This document shows, in pieces, positions 24,790-33,955 of a stretch of 64,000 nucleotides of DNA. A program made the position numbers and the translations under genes. The notes below the pieces were generated by a model. The model did no database searches and had not been told where the DNA came from. It saw nothing but the letters and a program-made list of their open reading frames with translations. Positions within the stretch are counted from its first letter, which is position 1; every line of letters begins with the position of its first letter. The stretch comes from JBMOOG01 sp049324535 (GTDB taxonomy: Bacteria; Pseudomonadota; Alphaproteobacteria; Rhodobacterales; Rhodobacteraceae): assembly GCA_049324535.1 (NCBI GenBank), contig JBMOOG010000020.1, forward strand, positions 1 to 64,000. Direction: 5' to 3'.

Positions 24790-25944
24790 TCAGACCTCGA
24801 CGATGCGGACCGCGCCACCCTGCGCCGACAGGGCGATCTGGCCGCGGCAGAGGCGCAGGGCATCCGCCCCGAACACCTCGTGACGCCATCCGTGCAGGGC
24901 CGCGATGTCGCGCCGTCCGGCGGCCAGCGCATCCAGATCGGCGCTCGACGCAACCAGCTTCTGCGCGACGCCCGACTGTTCGCACTTGGCCTTGAGCAGC
25001 ACCCGCAGAAGATCGGCGAGGGCCGAATCCACCTGCAGCTGGTCCCGCTCGTCGGCGACCTTCGGGAAATCCTCGGGCCGGGTTTCGAGACCGGCCCGGA
25101 CCGCCGCGAGAATCCCTTCGGAAATCTCGGGCTTGCGCCCCTCGCGCAGCAGAAGCCGCGACCGGCCCAGCTCTTCGATGGTGGCCGGCCGCGTCGAGGC
25201 CAGCTCCAGAAGCGCGTCGTCCTTGAACACGCGCGACCGCGGCACGTTGCGCGACTGCGCGTAGTCCTCGCGGAACCGGGCGAGTTCGCGCACCACGGCC
25301 AGGAACCGTCCCGAGGTGGTGCGGGTCTTGACCCGCTGCCAGGCCTCGTCGGGGCGGGTGATGTAGGTCTCGGGATCGAGGAGAACCGCCTCCTCCTCCT
25401 CCACCCATTTCGCGCGGCCCGTCCGCTCGAGCTCGCGCGCGAGGAATTCGTAGATGACCCGCAGGTGGGTCACATCCGCCAGCGCATAGACCTTTTGCGC
25501 ATCCGACAGCGGACGGCGCGACCAGTCGGTGAAGCGCGAGGTCTTGTCGAGGCTTTCGCGCGCGATCTTGCGCACCAGCGTCTCGTAGCTCACCTGCTCG
25601 CCGAAGCCGCAGACCATGGCTGCGATCTGGGTGTCGAAGAGCGGCTCGGGAAAGACCTTGCCCTCGACGAAGAAGATCTCAAGATCCTGCCGCGCGGCGT
25701 GAAACACCTTCACCGTGTCGCGATGGCGGAAGAGGTCGTAGAGCGGCTCGAGCGACAGGTCCGCAACCAGAGGATCGACCAGCACGGCCTCGCCGTCATC
25801 CCCAGGCAGCGCCATCTGGATCAGGCAGAGCTTGGAATAGTAGGTCCGCTCGCGGAGGAACTCGGTGTCGATCGTGACGTAGGGCCGGGTCTTGGCGGTG
25901 GCGCAGAAGGCGGCAAGGCCCTCGGTGGTGGTGATGGTGATCAT
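24790..25944 (-). CDS. rnd: Ribonuclease D
   Basis: 3'-5' exoribonuclease for tRNA and small RNA maturation, 384 residues. The DEDDy exonuclease core spans about 1-170 (VTIDTEFLRERTY; HAARQDLEIFF; ALADVTHLRVIYE). An HRDC-type domain at about 210-285 (SRNVPRSRVFKDDALLELA) is followed by a second helical domain. The length equals E. coli RNase D (375). Confidence 0.95.
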   Translation of the reverse strand: MITITTTEGLAAFCATAKTRPYVTIDTEFLRERTYYSKLCLIQMALPGDDGEAVLVDPLVADLSLEPLYDLFRHRDTVKVFHAARQDLEIFFVEGKVFPEPLFDTQIAAMVCGFGEQVSYETLVRKIARESLDKTSRFTDWSRRPLSDAQKVYALADVTHLRVIYEFLARELERTGRAKWVEEEEAVLLDPETYITRPDEAWQRVKTRTTSGRFLAVVRELARFREDYAQSRNVPRSRVFKDDALLELASTRPATIEELGRSRLLLREGRKPEISEGILAAVRAGLETRPEDFPKVADERDQLQVDSALADLLRVLLKAKCEQSGVAQKLVASSADLDALAAGRRDIAALHGWRHEVFGADALRLCRGQIALSAQGGAVRIVEV

Positions 25945-26043
25945 GCGTCTCTTTCGCGCGGGGTCATCCCGCAGGGGGGCATGGCGCCCCTCTTAGGCCA
26001 GGCCTCGCGGAAAGGAAAGATCGGGCGGCAGGGCTTTCGTCCG

Positions 26044-26652
26044 TCAGGCACCGGCCGGCAGCAGCAGCGGCTCGCGGCAGCCCTCGGCAAAGCGCCGCAG
26101 CACCGCCGGATAGAGCCGGTGTTCGGCCACCAGCACCCGCGCCGCCAGCGTCTCGGGCGTGTCGTCGGGCCGCACCGGCACCCGCGCCTGCCCGAGGATC
26201 GGACCTGCGTCAAGCTCCGCCGTCACCAGATGCACGCTGCATCCCGCCTCGGCGTCGCCGGCGGCCAGCGCGCGGGCGTGGGTGTGCAGGCCCGGATACT
26301 TCGGCAGGAGCGAGGGGTGGATGTTCAGCATCCGGCCCTCGAACCGGGCGACGAACGCGGGCGTCAGAACCCGCATGAAGCCGGCAAGGCACAGGATGTC
26401 GGGTTCGGCGGCGAGGATCGGCTTCAGAAGCTCGGCCTCGAAGGCCGCCCGGTCGGCCCCGAAGGCGCGGTGATCGACGGCGGCCACCGGAAGGCCGCGG
26501 TCGCGCGCGCGTGCAAGCCCCGCGGCCGCCGGATCGTTCGACGCGACCAGCACCGGGCGCGCCGGGTGGTCACCGGTCATGCTGTCCACCAGCGCCAGCA
26601 TGTTCGAGCCGCCCCCCGAGATCAGGATGGCGACGCGCTTGTGGGCACTCAC
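26044..26652 (-). CDS. purN: GAR formyltransferase PurN
   Basis: Folate-dependent phosphoribosylglycinamide formyltransferase, 202 residues. VAILISGGGSNM phosphate loop, FMRVLTPAFV, the catalytic NIHPSLLPKYPGLHTHARAL and GCSVHLVTAELDAGPIL. GTG start at 26652; the GTGA overlap with purM fixes it and implies translational coupling. Confidence 0.96.
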   Translation of the reverse strand: MSAHKRVAILISGGGSNMLALVDSMTGDHPARPVLVASNDPAAAGLARARDRGLPVAAVDHRAFGADRAAFEAELLKPILAAEPDILCLAGFMRVLTPAFVARFEGRMLNIHPSLLPKYPGLHTHARALAAGDAEAGCSVHLVTAELDAGPILGQARVPVRPDDTPETLAARVLVAEHRLYPAVLRRFAEGCREPLLLPAGA

Positions 26653-27701
26653 AGCAGGTGGCCCTCGTAGCGCACGCCCTGCCCCGCGCAGACGCGGCCG
26701 ATCGCGTGCACCGTCTCGCCCGCCTCGGACAGAAGCCGGGTCAGCGCCTCGGCCCGATCCGCGGCGACGACAAGGATCATGCCGATGCCGGCGTTGAAGG
26801 TCTTGAGAAGCTCGGCCTCGGCCAGCCCGCCCTCGCGCGCCAGCCAGCGGAAGACCGGCGGCAGGTCCCAGGCCGACAGCGCGACCTCGGCGCCCAGCCC
26901 CTCGGGCAGGACGCGCGGCAGGTTCTCGGTGATGCCGCCGCCGGTGATGTGGGCCAGCGCGTGCACACCCCCCGACCGGATCGCGGCCAGCGCCGGCTTC
27001 ACGTAAAGCCGCGTCGGCACCAGAAGGGCCGCGCCGAGGGGCCCGTCCGCGAAGGGCGCCGGCGCGTCCCAGCCCAGTCCCGCCCGCTCGGCCACCTTGC
27101 GCACCAGGCTGTAGCCGTTCGAATGCACACCGTCGGAGGCCAGGCCAAGCAGCACGTCCCCCTCGACGACGCCCCGGGGAAGGTCGCCCCCCCGCTCCAT
27201 CGCGCCGACCGCGAACCCGGCAAGGTCGAAATCGTCGCCGTGATACATGCCGGGCATCTCGGCCGTCTCGCCGCCCACGAGCGCACAACCGGATTCGGCG
27301 CAGCCCCGCGCAATGCCGGCGATGATCCGCGCCGCCTGCCCCACGTCGAGGCGGCCGGTGGCGAAGTAGTCGAGGAAGAGAAGCGGCTCGGCCCCCTGGC
27401 AGACCAGGTCGTTGACGCACATCGCCACCAGATCGATCCCGATCGTGTCGAGCGCGCCGGTGTCGATGGCGATGCGCAGCTTGGTGCCGACCCCGTCGGT
27501 TGCCGCCACCAGGATCGGATCGCGATACCCCGCGGCCCTGAGGTCGAAGAGCGCCCCGAACCCGCCGAGCCCCGCGACCGTTCCCGGGCGTTCCGTCGAC
27601 CGCGCCGCCGGCTTGATGCGCTCGACCAGGGCATTGCCCGCGTCGATGTCCACGCCCGCCTCGGCGTAGCTGAGCCCCTGCCGCTTGCCATCCTGAGCCA
27701 T
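26649..27701 (-). CDS. purM: AIR synthetase PurM
   Basis: Phosphoribosylformylglycinamidine cyclo-ligase, 350 residues. Diagnostic: LSYAEAGVDIDAGN, TDGVGTKLRIA, DLVAMCVNDLVCQGAEPLLFLDY, GGETAEMPG and the C-terminal GGGITENLPRVLP. The start at 27701 (MAQDGKRQG) is preferred to an ATG three codons earlier. First gene of purM-purN. Confidence 0.96.
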   Translation of the reverse strand: MAQDGKRQGLSYAEAGVDIDAGNALVERIKPAARSTERPGTVAGLGGFGALFDLRAAGYRDPILVAATDGVGTKLRIAIDTGALDTIGIDLVAMCVNDLVCQGAEPLLFLDYFATGRLDVGQAARIIAGIARGCAESGCALVGGETAEMPGMYHGDDFDLAGFAVGAMERGGDLPRGVVEGDVLLGLASDGVHSNGYSLVRKVAERAGLGWDAPAPFADGPLGAALLVPTRLYVKPALAAIRSGGVHALAHITGGGITENLPRVLPEGLGAEVALSAWDLPPVFRWLAREGGLAEAELLKTFNAGIGMILVVAADRAEALTRLLSEAGETVHAIGRVCAGQGVRYEGHLL

Positions 27702-27782
27702 GTGCCTCATCCCCGCTGCCGCCGATGGCGCGCGGCATACAGGATTAGCCCTGTCGCCACAACGCGCCTTCGCGCAGCCGGT

Positions 27783-27983
27783 TCAGCACTGCCCGCCGTG
27801 GTCGTTCTCCGCCACCGCCGCCGGGACGGCCTGTACGGCCTGCGGGTTGGCACCCGGACGCTTCATCTGCTTCAACTCGAACTCCTCGGTGGTGACATCC
27901 CCGAAGGCAATGTCGCAACCCGCGACCGACAGGGCCATCAGCGCTGCCGCAAGAACCCGTGCCACACCCACATGCCGGCTCAT
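27783..27983 (-). CDS. Small lipoprotein
   Basis: 66 residues starting MSRHVGVARVLAAALMALS, lipobox SVAGC, giving a mature peptide of about 43 residues (CDIAFGDVTTEEFELKQMK...). The tail is Ala/Pro-rich with a final Cys. It lies upstream of and in line with purM. No family recognised. Confidence 0.6.
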   Translation of the reverse strand: MSRHVGVARVLAAALMALSVAGCDIAFGDVTTEEFELKQMKRPGANPQAVQAVPAAVAENDHGGQC

Positions 27984-28159
27984 CGTGCGTCTCTCCTCCG
28001 CCTTGGCCGCGGCCGCCGTCCCGCCGGGCTGCAACCAGGCTGATCGCGGCCCCAGCCGTCGCCTTCATGGCGATCAAACCCCTGTCCGGAAACCGAAATT
28101 CCCGACCCCTGCGCACAACGGCCGGGCCGGGCCGGCGCCGGGCCGCCCGGACCCGAGCC

Positions 28160-28188
28160 TTGACCGTCGGGCGGTTCCTGCCTATGGC
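28160..28188 (+). promoter_or_regulatory. Promoter of the CAT-anticodon tRNA
   Basis: TTGACC (28160-28165), 17-base spacer, TATGGC (28183-28188). The predicted start lies about 8 bases before the tRNA. It matches a sigma-70-type tRNA promoter. Confidence 0.7.
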
Positions 28189-28202
28189 TGGGCACGCCCT
28201 CC

Positions 28203-28278
28203 GGGCCCGTAGCTCAATGGTCAGAGCAGGGCGCTCATAACGCCTTGGTTGGGGGTTCAAGTCCCTCCGGGCCTACCA
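28203..28278 (+). tRNA. tRNA with CAT anticodon, probably tRNA-Ile2
   Basis: Acceptor GGGCCCG/CGGGCCT (one G-T pair), D-arm GCTC...GAGC, anticodon loop CTCATAA, T-loop TTCAAGT, encoded ACCA. The AGAGCAGGGCGCTCATAACG stretch and the TTGGTT variable loop resemble tRNA-Ile2, in which C34 becomes lysidine. Elongator tRNA-Met is the alternative. Initiator is excluded by the lack of three G-C pairs at the anticodon stem base. Confidence 0.9.
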
Positions 28279-28348
28279 CTCTCCCTCGCGTCGTCACGCT
28301 TTATCAACCGATCGCCCCCAGTCTGGTCGCGGGACAGGGAGTGACGCC

Positions 28349-28570
28349 ATGGGTTGCGAAGCCGGAATTGCGAAGACCGAGACGGGCGATGCGCTTCAGC
28401 GCTGGCTTGCGCAGGAGGGCCTGCCGCTGCCGCCGGACCTGTCGGACCCCGATGGTCGGGCGGACGATTCCTTCGAGGAGGAGTGCTGGCCATCGGGATG
28501 GTGGATCCTGCCGATGCTCGCCGCCGCCGCCCCGGTCTGGACGATGCTGGGCTGGTGGATCCTCGGCTGA
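28349..28570 (+). CDS. Small hypothetical protein with a C-terminal membrane segment
   Basis: 73 residues. A hydrophilic N-terminal part (residues 1-45, acidic) is followed by one tryptophan-rich hydrophobic segment (WWILPMLAAAAPVWTMLGWWI). GGGAG lies 7 bases before the ATG. No family recognised. Confidence 0.5.
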   Translation: MGCEAGIAKTETGDALQRWLAQEGLPLPPDLSDPDGRADDSFEEECWPSGWWILPMLAAAAPVWTMLGWWILG

Positions 28571-28663
28571 CGGATCGGCCAGCGACCCCTACCCGGTCAT
28601 CCCGGCCTTCCGCCATCCGGCCCCGACCCCGCCTGCCGCAGCGCCCGCCGCAGCGCCCGGGTT

Positions 28664-29986
28664 TCAGCGCGCCAGCACCAGCTCGGCCTTCAGCCCGCCG
28701 AGATCGGCCGACTCGCCAAGCCGCAGCGTGCCCCCGTGGCTGCGCGCGATGTCGGCGGCGATCGTCAGCCCGAGCCCGACGCCCGAGCCGCGGTTCTGGT
28801 TGCGCGCCGCATCGAGCCGGGTGAAGGGGCGAATGGCCTCGTCCCGGCGCTCGCGCGGAATGCCCGGCCCGTCGTCCTCGACCGAGAATCGCAGCGCCCG
28901 TTCCAGCACCGTCACCGTAAGCCGGGCACGCCGGCCATAGCGCACCGCGTTGCCGACCAGATTGTCCAGCGCGCGACGCATGGCATGCGGCCGGATCCGC
29001 ACCCGGACCGGACCGCCCTCGACGGCCAGCGTCACGTCATGGCCCATCCGCTGGAAGTCGGCCACAAGGCTGCGGCAGAGCTCGGCCGGATCCACGTCCT
29101 CGGGCGGCTCGTCCTCGGCGTCGTCGCGCGCAAAGGCGAGGAATGCGTCGACCAGTCGCTGCATCTCGTCCACATCGCGGGTCAGCGCGCTCGTCTCGTC
29201 GTCCTCGGGCAGCATGGACAGGCCGAGCCGCAGCCGCGTGAGGGGCGTGCGCAGGTCATGGCTCACCCCCGACAGCATCAGCGTGCGGCTCTCGCGCTGC
29301 CGGTCGATCCGGCCCCGCATGTCGAGAAAGGCGTTGCCCGCGACCCGCACCTCGGTGGCACCGCTCGGGCGATAGGGCACGACCTCGCCACGCCCGAAGG
29401 CCTCGGCCGCCCGCGCCAGCCGCTGGATCGGACGCAGCTGGTTGCGCAGGAAGAGGAAGGCGATCAGCGTCATCAGCAGGCTGGTCGCAGCCATCACCAC
29501 CAGAAGCTGGTGCGGATTGCTGGCCGAGACCCGCCGCCGGTCGAAGGTGACCGTCATCAGGCCGAAGCGGCTGTTCAAGCCGATCGCCACCTGCCGCCCG
29601 CCCGCCAGATTGACCCGGTCGAGCGCCGGCAGCCCGTCGCGCAGGGTCTCGATCAGCACCCGGCCCGACAGGTCGTAGAACGCCCGTCCCTCGTCCTGCG
29701 GCAGCCGCGGCGCCGGAAGCTCGAGCCCGAGGTCGAGCGCCGCCGCCACCGGGCTGGCGGCCGCCCGGGCCGCGTCGATGCCGGCCGCGCCATCGACCGT
29801 CGCCAGCACATAGGCGATGTCGATCACCAGGCTGCGCGTCATCTGGCGCGTGACATCCTCGTAGTGGCGCTGGATGAAGACCAGCGACACGACGAGCTGG
29901 ATGGTCACCACCGGCAGCACCAGGATGAGCGCCGCCCGGCCGTAGAGGCCGCGGGGCATGAGATGCTTGAGCCAGGCGAAGGACAT
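28664..29986 (-). CDS. EnvZ-like sensor histidine kinase
   Basis: Inner-membrane kinase of 440 residues. Membrane segments at about 17-39 and 161-181 flank a periplasmic region; then a HAMP domain, HisKA with His243 in GVSHDLRTPLTRLRL, and an HATPase domain (N-box NLVGNAVRYG, G2 GSGVGLGLTIA). Architecture and motif match EnvZ. No response regulator gene is adjacent, since the divergent neighbour is an MBL hydrolase, so the OmpR partner must be elsewhere. Confidence 0.85.
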   Translation of the reverse strand: MSFAWLKHLMPRGLYGRAALILVLPVVTIQLVVSLVFIQRHYEDVTRQMTRSLVIDIAYVLATVDGAAGIDAARAAASPVAAALDLGLELPAPRLPQDEGRAFYDLSGRVLIETLRDGLPALDRVNLAGGRQVAIGLNSRFGLMTVTFDRRRVSASNPHQLLVVMAATSLLMTLIAFLFLRNQLRPIQRLARAAEAFGRGEVVPYRPSGATEVRVAGNAFLDMRGRIDRQRESRTLMLSGVSHDLRTPLTRLRLGLSMLPEDDETSALTRDVDEMQRLVDAFLAFARDDAEDEPPEDVDPAELCRSLVADFQRMGHDVTLAVEGGPVRVRIRPHAMRRALDNLVGNAVRYGRRARLTVTVLERALRFSVEDDGPGIPRERRDEAIRPFTRLDAARNQNRGSGVGLGLTIAADIARSHGGTLRLGESADLGGLKAELVLAR

Positions 29987-30028
29987 GGTGCAAAGCTAGC
30001 GCCGGAGGGGCCGATAAGGAAGGGAGCC

Positions 30029-30928
30029 ATGCCGCCGAAACCGGAGCCCGTACCGGTCCTCAGACCCGCGCGCGGGCTGCGCGTCCTCGTCGCCCCCAAT
30101 CCCTCGCCCCTGACCGCCGAGGGGACCAACACCTACATCCTCGGCGACGGCGCGGTTGCGGTGATCGATCCGGGCCCCGCCTCGGCCGCGCATCTCGAGG
30201 CGATCCTCGCCGCACTCGACGCCGGCGAGCGGGTGAGCCACATCCTCGTCACCCATTCCCACCTCGACCACAGCCCGCTTGCCCGGCCCCTGTCGCGGCG
30301 CACCGGCGCCCCCGTGCTGGCCTTCGGCCCGAGTACCGCCGGCCGGTCTGCGCGGATGGAGCGTCTCGCCGCCGAGGGCAGCCTCGGCGGGGCCGAGGGC
30401 GTCGATTCCGACTTCGTTCCCGACATCGCGCTGGCCGACCGCAGCGTCGTCGAGGGCCCCGGCTGGCGGATCGAGGCCATCCACACCCCCGGGCATCTCG
30501 GCAATCACCTGTGCCTGGCCTGGGGCGAGGATCTCTTTTCGGGGGACCACGTCATGGGCTGGTCCACCACGCTGGTCTCGCCCCCCGACGGCGACATGGG
30601 CGCCTACATGCGCTCGCTCGACCGCCTCGCGGCGCGCGCGCCGCGCCGGCTCTGGCCGGGGCACGGGGCGCCGGTCGCGAACGGCACGGCCCGCATCCGC
30701 GAGCTCATCGCCCACCGCCGCGCCCGCGAGGCGGCGATCCTCGGCGAACTCGGCCGCGGCCCGGCCACCGCGGCCGAACTCGCCGCCCGCCTCTACCGCG
30801 ACACCCCGCCCCCGCTTCTCGGCGCCGCAACCCGCAACGTCCTCGCGCATCTCCTTGATCTGGAAGAGAGAAGCCTGATCCTCCCCGGACCGGGCCCCCG
30901 GGCCGCGGCGGCCTTCCACCGCCGCTAG
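30029..30928 (+). CDS. MBL-fold hydrolase (LACTB2-like) with a winged-helix tail
   Basis: Metallo-beta-lactamase-fold protein of 299 residues. The Zn motif THSHLDHS (HxHxDH) is followed by HTPGHLGNH, SGDHVMGWST and a C-terminal helix-turn-helix-like region (about 235-290: GPATAAELAARLYRDTPPP). This layout matches the LACTB2-like group, some of which are nucleases. ATG at 30029 after AAGGAAGGGAG. Divergent from the EnvZ-like gene with a 42-base gap. Confidence 0.85.
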   Translation: MPPKPEPVPVLRPARGLRVLVAPNPSPLTAEGTNTYILGDGAVAVIDPGPASAAHLEAILAALDAGERVSHILVTHSHLDHSPLARPLSRRTGAPVLAFGPSTAGRSARMERLAAEGSLGGAEGVDSDFVPDIALADRSVVEGPGWRIEAIHTPGHLGNHLCLAWGEDLFSGDHVMGWSTTLVSPPDGDMGAYMRSLDRLAARAPRRLWPGHGAPVANGTARIRELIAHRRAREAAILGELGRGPATAAELAARLYRDTPPPLLGAATRNVLAHLLDLEERSLILPGPGPRAAAAFHRR

Positions 30929-30969
30929 CCACCGCCGCCACCCACGACCGCGCCCCAGCGCGATACCCT

Positions 30970-30999
30970 CTGGACGCCCCCCGAATCCGTTGCTATACG
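30970..30999 (+). promoter_or_regulatory. Promoter of tRNA-Asn
   Basis: CTGGAC (30970-30975), 18-base spacer, TATACG (30994-30999). The start would fall about 5 bases before the tRNA. Confidence 0.5.
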
Positions 31000-31010
31000 G
31001 CCCCCGGTGT

Positions 31011-31085
31011 TCCGGCGTAGCTCAGCGGTAGAGCAGTTGACTGTTAATCAATTGGTCGTAGGTTCGATCCCTACCGCCGGAGCCA
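31011..31085 (+). tRNA. tRNA-Asn (anticodon GTT)
   Basis: Acceptor TCCGGCG/CGCCGGA, D-arm GCTC...GAGC, anticodon loop CTGTTAA (anticodon GTT), T-loop TTCGATC, discriminator G and encoded CCA. All stems pair. Confidence 0.97.
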
Positions 31086-31406
31086 GAAATCCCTACCGAA
31101 ACGGGTTCGTAGCGGAGGTCCATAGACCTCGCTGAGCGCTGCTTTCGGTGTCCGTTAGGCACACGGGCCGCGGATGTCGCGGGTCGTTGACTCGCACAGC
31201 AAGACACCGCGCGCGCCGCCCCGCGAGGATCCCAGCCCCCTCGGCGATCGGTGTCATCACCAAGGCCGCACTCGGATCGGGGTGACCTCCGGCCCGCTGA
31301 AGGACCGGCGCCCTGTGGCTGCCCGTCGCGTCCGGCGCCCGACGCTCCCCTCTCCGATTCCGCCGCGGCCGCCGCGTTCGGGCGTCGGCGACGCTCGGTC
31401 CCGGCC
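31086..31406. other. Intergenic region after tRNA-Asn
   Basis: About 320 bases between tRNA-Asn and the convergent AbrB-like gene. A short hairpin GAGGTC-CATA-GACCTC lies about 30 bases after the tRNA but has no T-run. I see no integrase, attachment repeat or credible gene. Confidence 0.4.
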
Positions 31407-32429
31407 CTACCGGCCGCGGGTCAGCACCATCGGCACCAGCACCATCAGGATCGCGATCCGGGCAAGGTGATGCACGGCGATGAAGGCCGGGTCGTAGCCG
31501 AGGGCGAGACCGACGGCGGCCATGGCCTCGACGCCGCCGGGGGCGAAGGCGACCCAGAGCTGCGCGAAGGGAATCGCGGTAAGCCCCGCGACGAGCGCGG
31601 CGAAGAGCATCGCGACGCCGGCCGAAACCGTCCCCGCCATCACCGTCGCCAGAAGGTTGCGCCCCAGCGCCGAGGGCGAGAGGCCCGAAAACCGGGTGCC
31701 GATCACCGTGCCGGTGACGGTGAAGGCCGCAAAGAGCGCCCAGCCCGGCAAGAGCCCCGCGACGAGGCCGGTGGCATGGGCGACGCCGCTGGCGGCAAAG
31801 CCTCCGATCAGCCAGGCCGCCGGCACGCCGGCCCGTCCGAGGACGGCCGCCGCGCCCGCCGCAACGATAGCCAGCGCCGCCAGCGGCACCGGCGCCATCG
31901 CCGCCCGGGCCGGCAGCACCGGCGGGGCCTCCGCCAGGAGCTGCACCGCCACCGGCACCACCGAGGCGAGGATCAGCAGCCGCATGGACTGGACCACCAG
32001 AACGGCGGTCACGTCGGCCTTGCGTTCCTCGGCGATGGCCAGCGCATAGGACATGGTCCCCGGGCTCGCGGACAGGATCGCGGTCGTCCGGTCCTGCCCC
32101 GCCACGCGGCGCAGCATCGCCGCCCCGGCCAGAAGCGTCGCCAGAAGCGACAGCGCCAGCATCGCGAGGCTCAGCGCCCAGTGCGAGAGGTCGTCGAGGA
32201 TCCCGGTGTCCACCCCGCTGCCAAGCGACAGGCCGATGGCGAGGAACCCGAGGTTGCGCAGCGCGACCGGCATCGTGAGGCGCATCCCTGCCCAGGCCGC
32301 GGCCGAGACCGCGAGGCTGGCCCCGATCAGCGGCGCCGCCGGCAGGCCCGCGACCCTGGCGAGGGAAGCCCCGGCCAGCCCGATCAGGACCGCCCGGAGC
32401 ACGGGATGCGGGCCGCCGGACGCGCTCAT
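31407..32429 (-). CDS. AbrB-family membrane protein
   Basis: 340-residue polytopic membrane protein with two internally similar halves: early LIGASLAVSAAAW and later WLIGGFAASGVAHATGLV. The ASPGTMSYAL and FAPGGVEAMAAVGLALGYDPAFIAVHH segments are typical of the AbrB/ammonia-monooxygenase-like family (DUF of two-domain transporters). Its ATG overlaps the tctA stop (ATGA), making it the last gene of tctC-tctB-tctA-abrB. It may assist or extend tricarboxylate transport; the family has no proven substrate. Confidence 0.85.
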   Translation of the reverse strand: MSASGGPHPVLRAVLIGLAGASLARVAGLPAAPLIGASLAVSAAAWAGMRLTMPVALRNLGFLAIGLSLGSGVDTGILDDLSHWALSLAMLALSLLATLLAGAAMLRRVAGQDRTTAILSASPGTMSYALAIAEERKADVTAVLVVQSMRLLILASVVPVAVQLLAEAPPVLPARAAMAPVPLAALAIVAAGAAAVLGRAGVPAAWLIGGFAASGVAHATGLVAGLLPGWALFAAFTVTGTVIGTRFSGLSPSALGRNLLATVMAGTVSAGVAMLFAALVAGLTAIPFAQLWVAFAPGGVEAMAAVGLALGYDPAFIAVHHLARIAILMVLVPMVLTRGR

Positions 32430-33943
32430 TCGTCGTCGGCCACCGCGGAGGCCATCCGCTTCCGGCGTGCGAGCCACCAGGGCACGACGACGACGACGAC
32501 CGCCAGGACATAGAGCAGGATGCCCTTCCAGGTCGACAGCAGGATGCCCCAGTCACCCCCGGAAATCGACAGGGCCCGCCGCAGGTTGTCCTCGAAGAGC
32601 CGCCCGAGGACGAAGCCGAGGATGACCGGCGCCAGCGAGAAGTCGAGCTTGCGCAACAGCCAGCCGAAGGCCCCGAGCGCCACGATCATGTAGAGGTCGA
32701 ACGGGTTGCCGACGATGGTGTAGATCCCGATGAAGGCAAGGATCGCGATCAGCGGCGTCAGGTAGTGCTGCGGGATGGTGAGCAGCCGGGCGAAGAGCCC
32801 GACGAGCGGCAGGTTGATGACCAGAAGCGCCACGTTGCCGATGTACATCGAGGCGATGAGCCCCCAGGCGATCTCGGGGCGCTGGGAAAACAGAAGCGGC
32901 CCGGGCGTCACGTTGAACATCAGAAGCGCGCCCAGAAGGATCGCCGTGGTGCCGGACCCCGGGATGCCGAGCGTCAGCATCGGCACCATCGCGCCGCCGG
33001 CCGAGGCGTTGTTGGCGGTCTCGGGCGCGGCCAGTCCCCGGCGGTCGCCCTTGCCGAACATCGTGTCATCGGGCGCGGCGATCCGCTTTTCCACGCCGTA
33101 GCTGACCGCCGAGGCGACCGAGGCGCCGGTGCCCGGCAGCACGCCCACGATGAAGCCGATCAGCGACGACCGCAGCAGGGTCCAGCGCACGTAGACGAGA
33201 TCGGCCCAGGAGATGAAAGTCTTGTCGACGGGAATGGTCTTCATGATTCCCTTGGCCTGCTGCTCGACCAGATGGAACAGCTCGGCCATGCCGAAAAGCC
33301 CGATGACCACGATCAGGAAGTCGATCCCGGCCAGCAGGTCGGGGATCCCGAAGGTGTAGCGCATGACGCCGGTGTTGCTGTCCACGCCGATGGTCGCCAG
33401 CATCAGGCCGAGAAGGGCGCCGATCAGGGTCTTGACCGGGTTCGCGCCGACGAGCGACGCCAGCGTCGCGAAGGCAAAGACCATCAGCGCGACATAGTCC
33501 GACGGCTGGAACCCCACGCCGAACTGCGCGAGAAGCGGCCCGAACAGGGTCATCAGCACCACCGCGACCGTGCCGCCGATGAACGAGGCGACGGCCGAGA
33601 GCGACAGCGCCTTGCCGGCCTGCCCGTTCCTGGCCATCGGGTTGCCGTCCAGCGTGGTCATCACCGCCCCCGCGTCCCCCGGCACATTGAGCAGGATCGA
33701 GGAGATGCGGCCGCCGAACTCGGCGCCGTAATAGATGCCCGCCAGAAGGATCAGCGCCGATTCCGGCGGGAAGCCCAGCGAATAGGCGATGGGCAGCAGG
33801 ATCGCCACGCCGTTGATCGGGCCGATGCCCGGCAGCGCGCCGATCAGCGTGCCGAAGAAGCAGCCGAACATCACAAGCATCAGGTTGAAGGGCTGCAGGG
33901 CAACGGAAAATCCGGTGCCAAGGCCGGAAAGGATCTCGGTCAT
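32426..33943 (-). CDS. tctA: Tripartite tricarboxylate transporter, large permease TctA
   Basis: 505-residue permease with about 11-12 membrane segments. Diagnostic: GTLIGALPGIGPINGVAILLP near the N-terminus, GRISSILLNVPGDAGAVMT and LGIPGSGTTAILLGALL. It works with TctB and the periplasmic binder TctC. Encoded 12 bases after tctB, followed by an overlapping abrB-like gene. Confidence 0.96.
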   Translation of the reverse strand: MTEILSGLGTGFSVALQPFNLMLVMFGCFFGTLIGALPGIGPINGVAILLPIAYSLGFPPESALILLAGIYYGAEFGGRISSILLNVPGDAGAVMTTLDGNPMARNGQAGKALSLSAVASFIGGTVAVVLMTLFGPLLAQFGVGFQPSDYVALMVFAFATLASLVGANPVKTLIGALLGLMLATIGVDSNTGVMRYTFGIPDLLAGIDFLIVVIGLFGMAELFHLVEQQAKGIMKTIPVDKTFISWADLVYVRWTLLRSSLIGFIVGVLPGTGASVASAVSYGVEKRIAAPDDTMFGKGDRRGLAAPETANNASAGGAMVPMLTLGIPGSGTTAILLGALLMFNVTPGPLLFSQRPEIAWGLIASMYIGNVALLVINLPLVGLFARLLTIPQHYLTPLIAILAFIGIYTIVGNPFDLYMIVALGAFGWLLRKLDFSLAPVILGFVLGRLFEDNLRRALSISGGDWGILLSTWKGILLYVLAVVVVVVPWWLARRKRMASAVADDE

Positions 33944-33955
33944 CGCGGGTCTCCG

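Noticed and set aside
24880..26670. Plus-strand open frame opposite rnd and purN
   Set aside because: Shadow; motifs of RNase D and PurN on the minus strand are clear.
31110..31130. Terminator hairpin after tRNA-Asn
   Set aside because: GAGGTC-CATA-GACCTC lacks a T-run and is only 6 bp.
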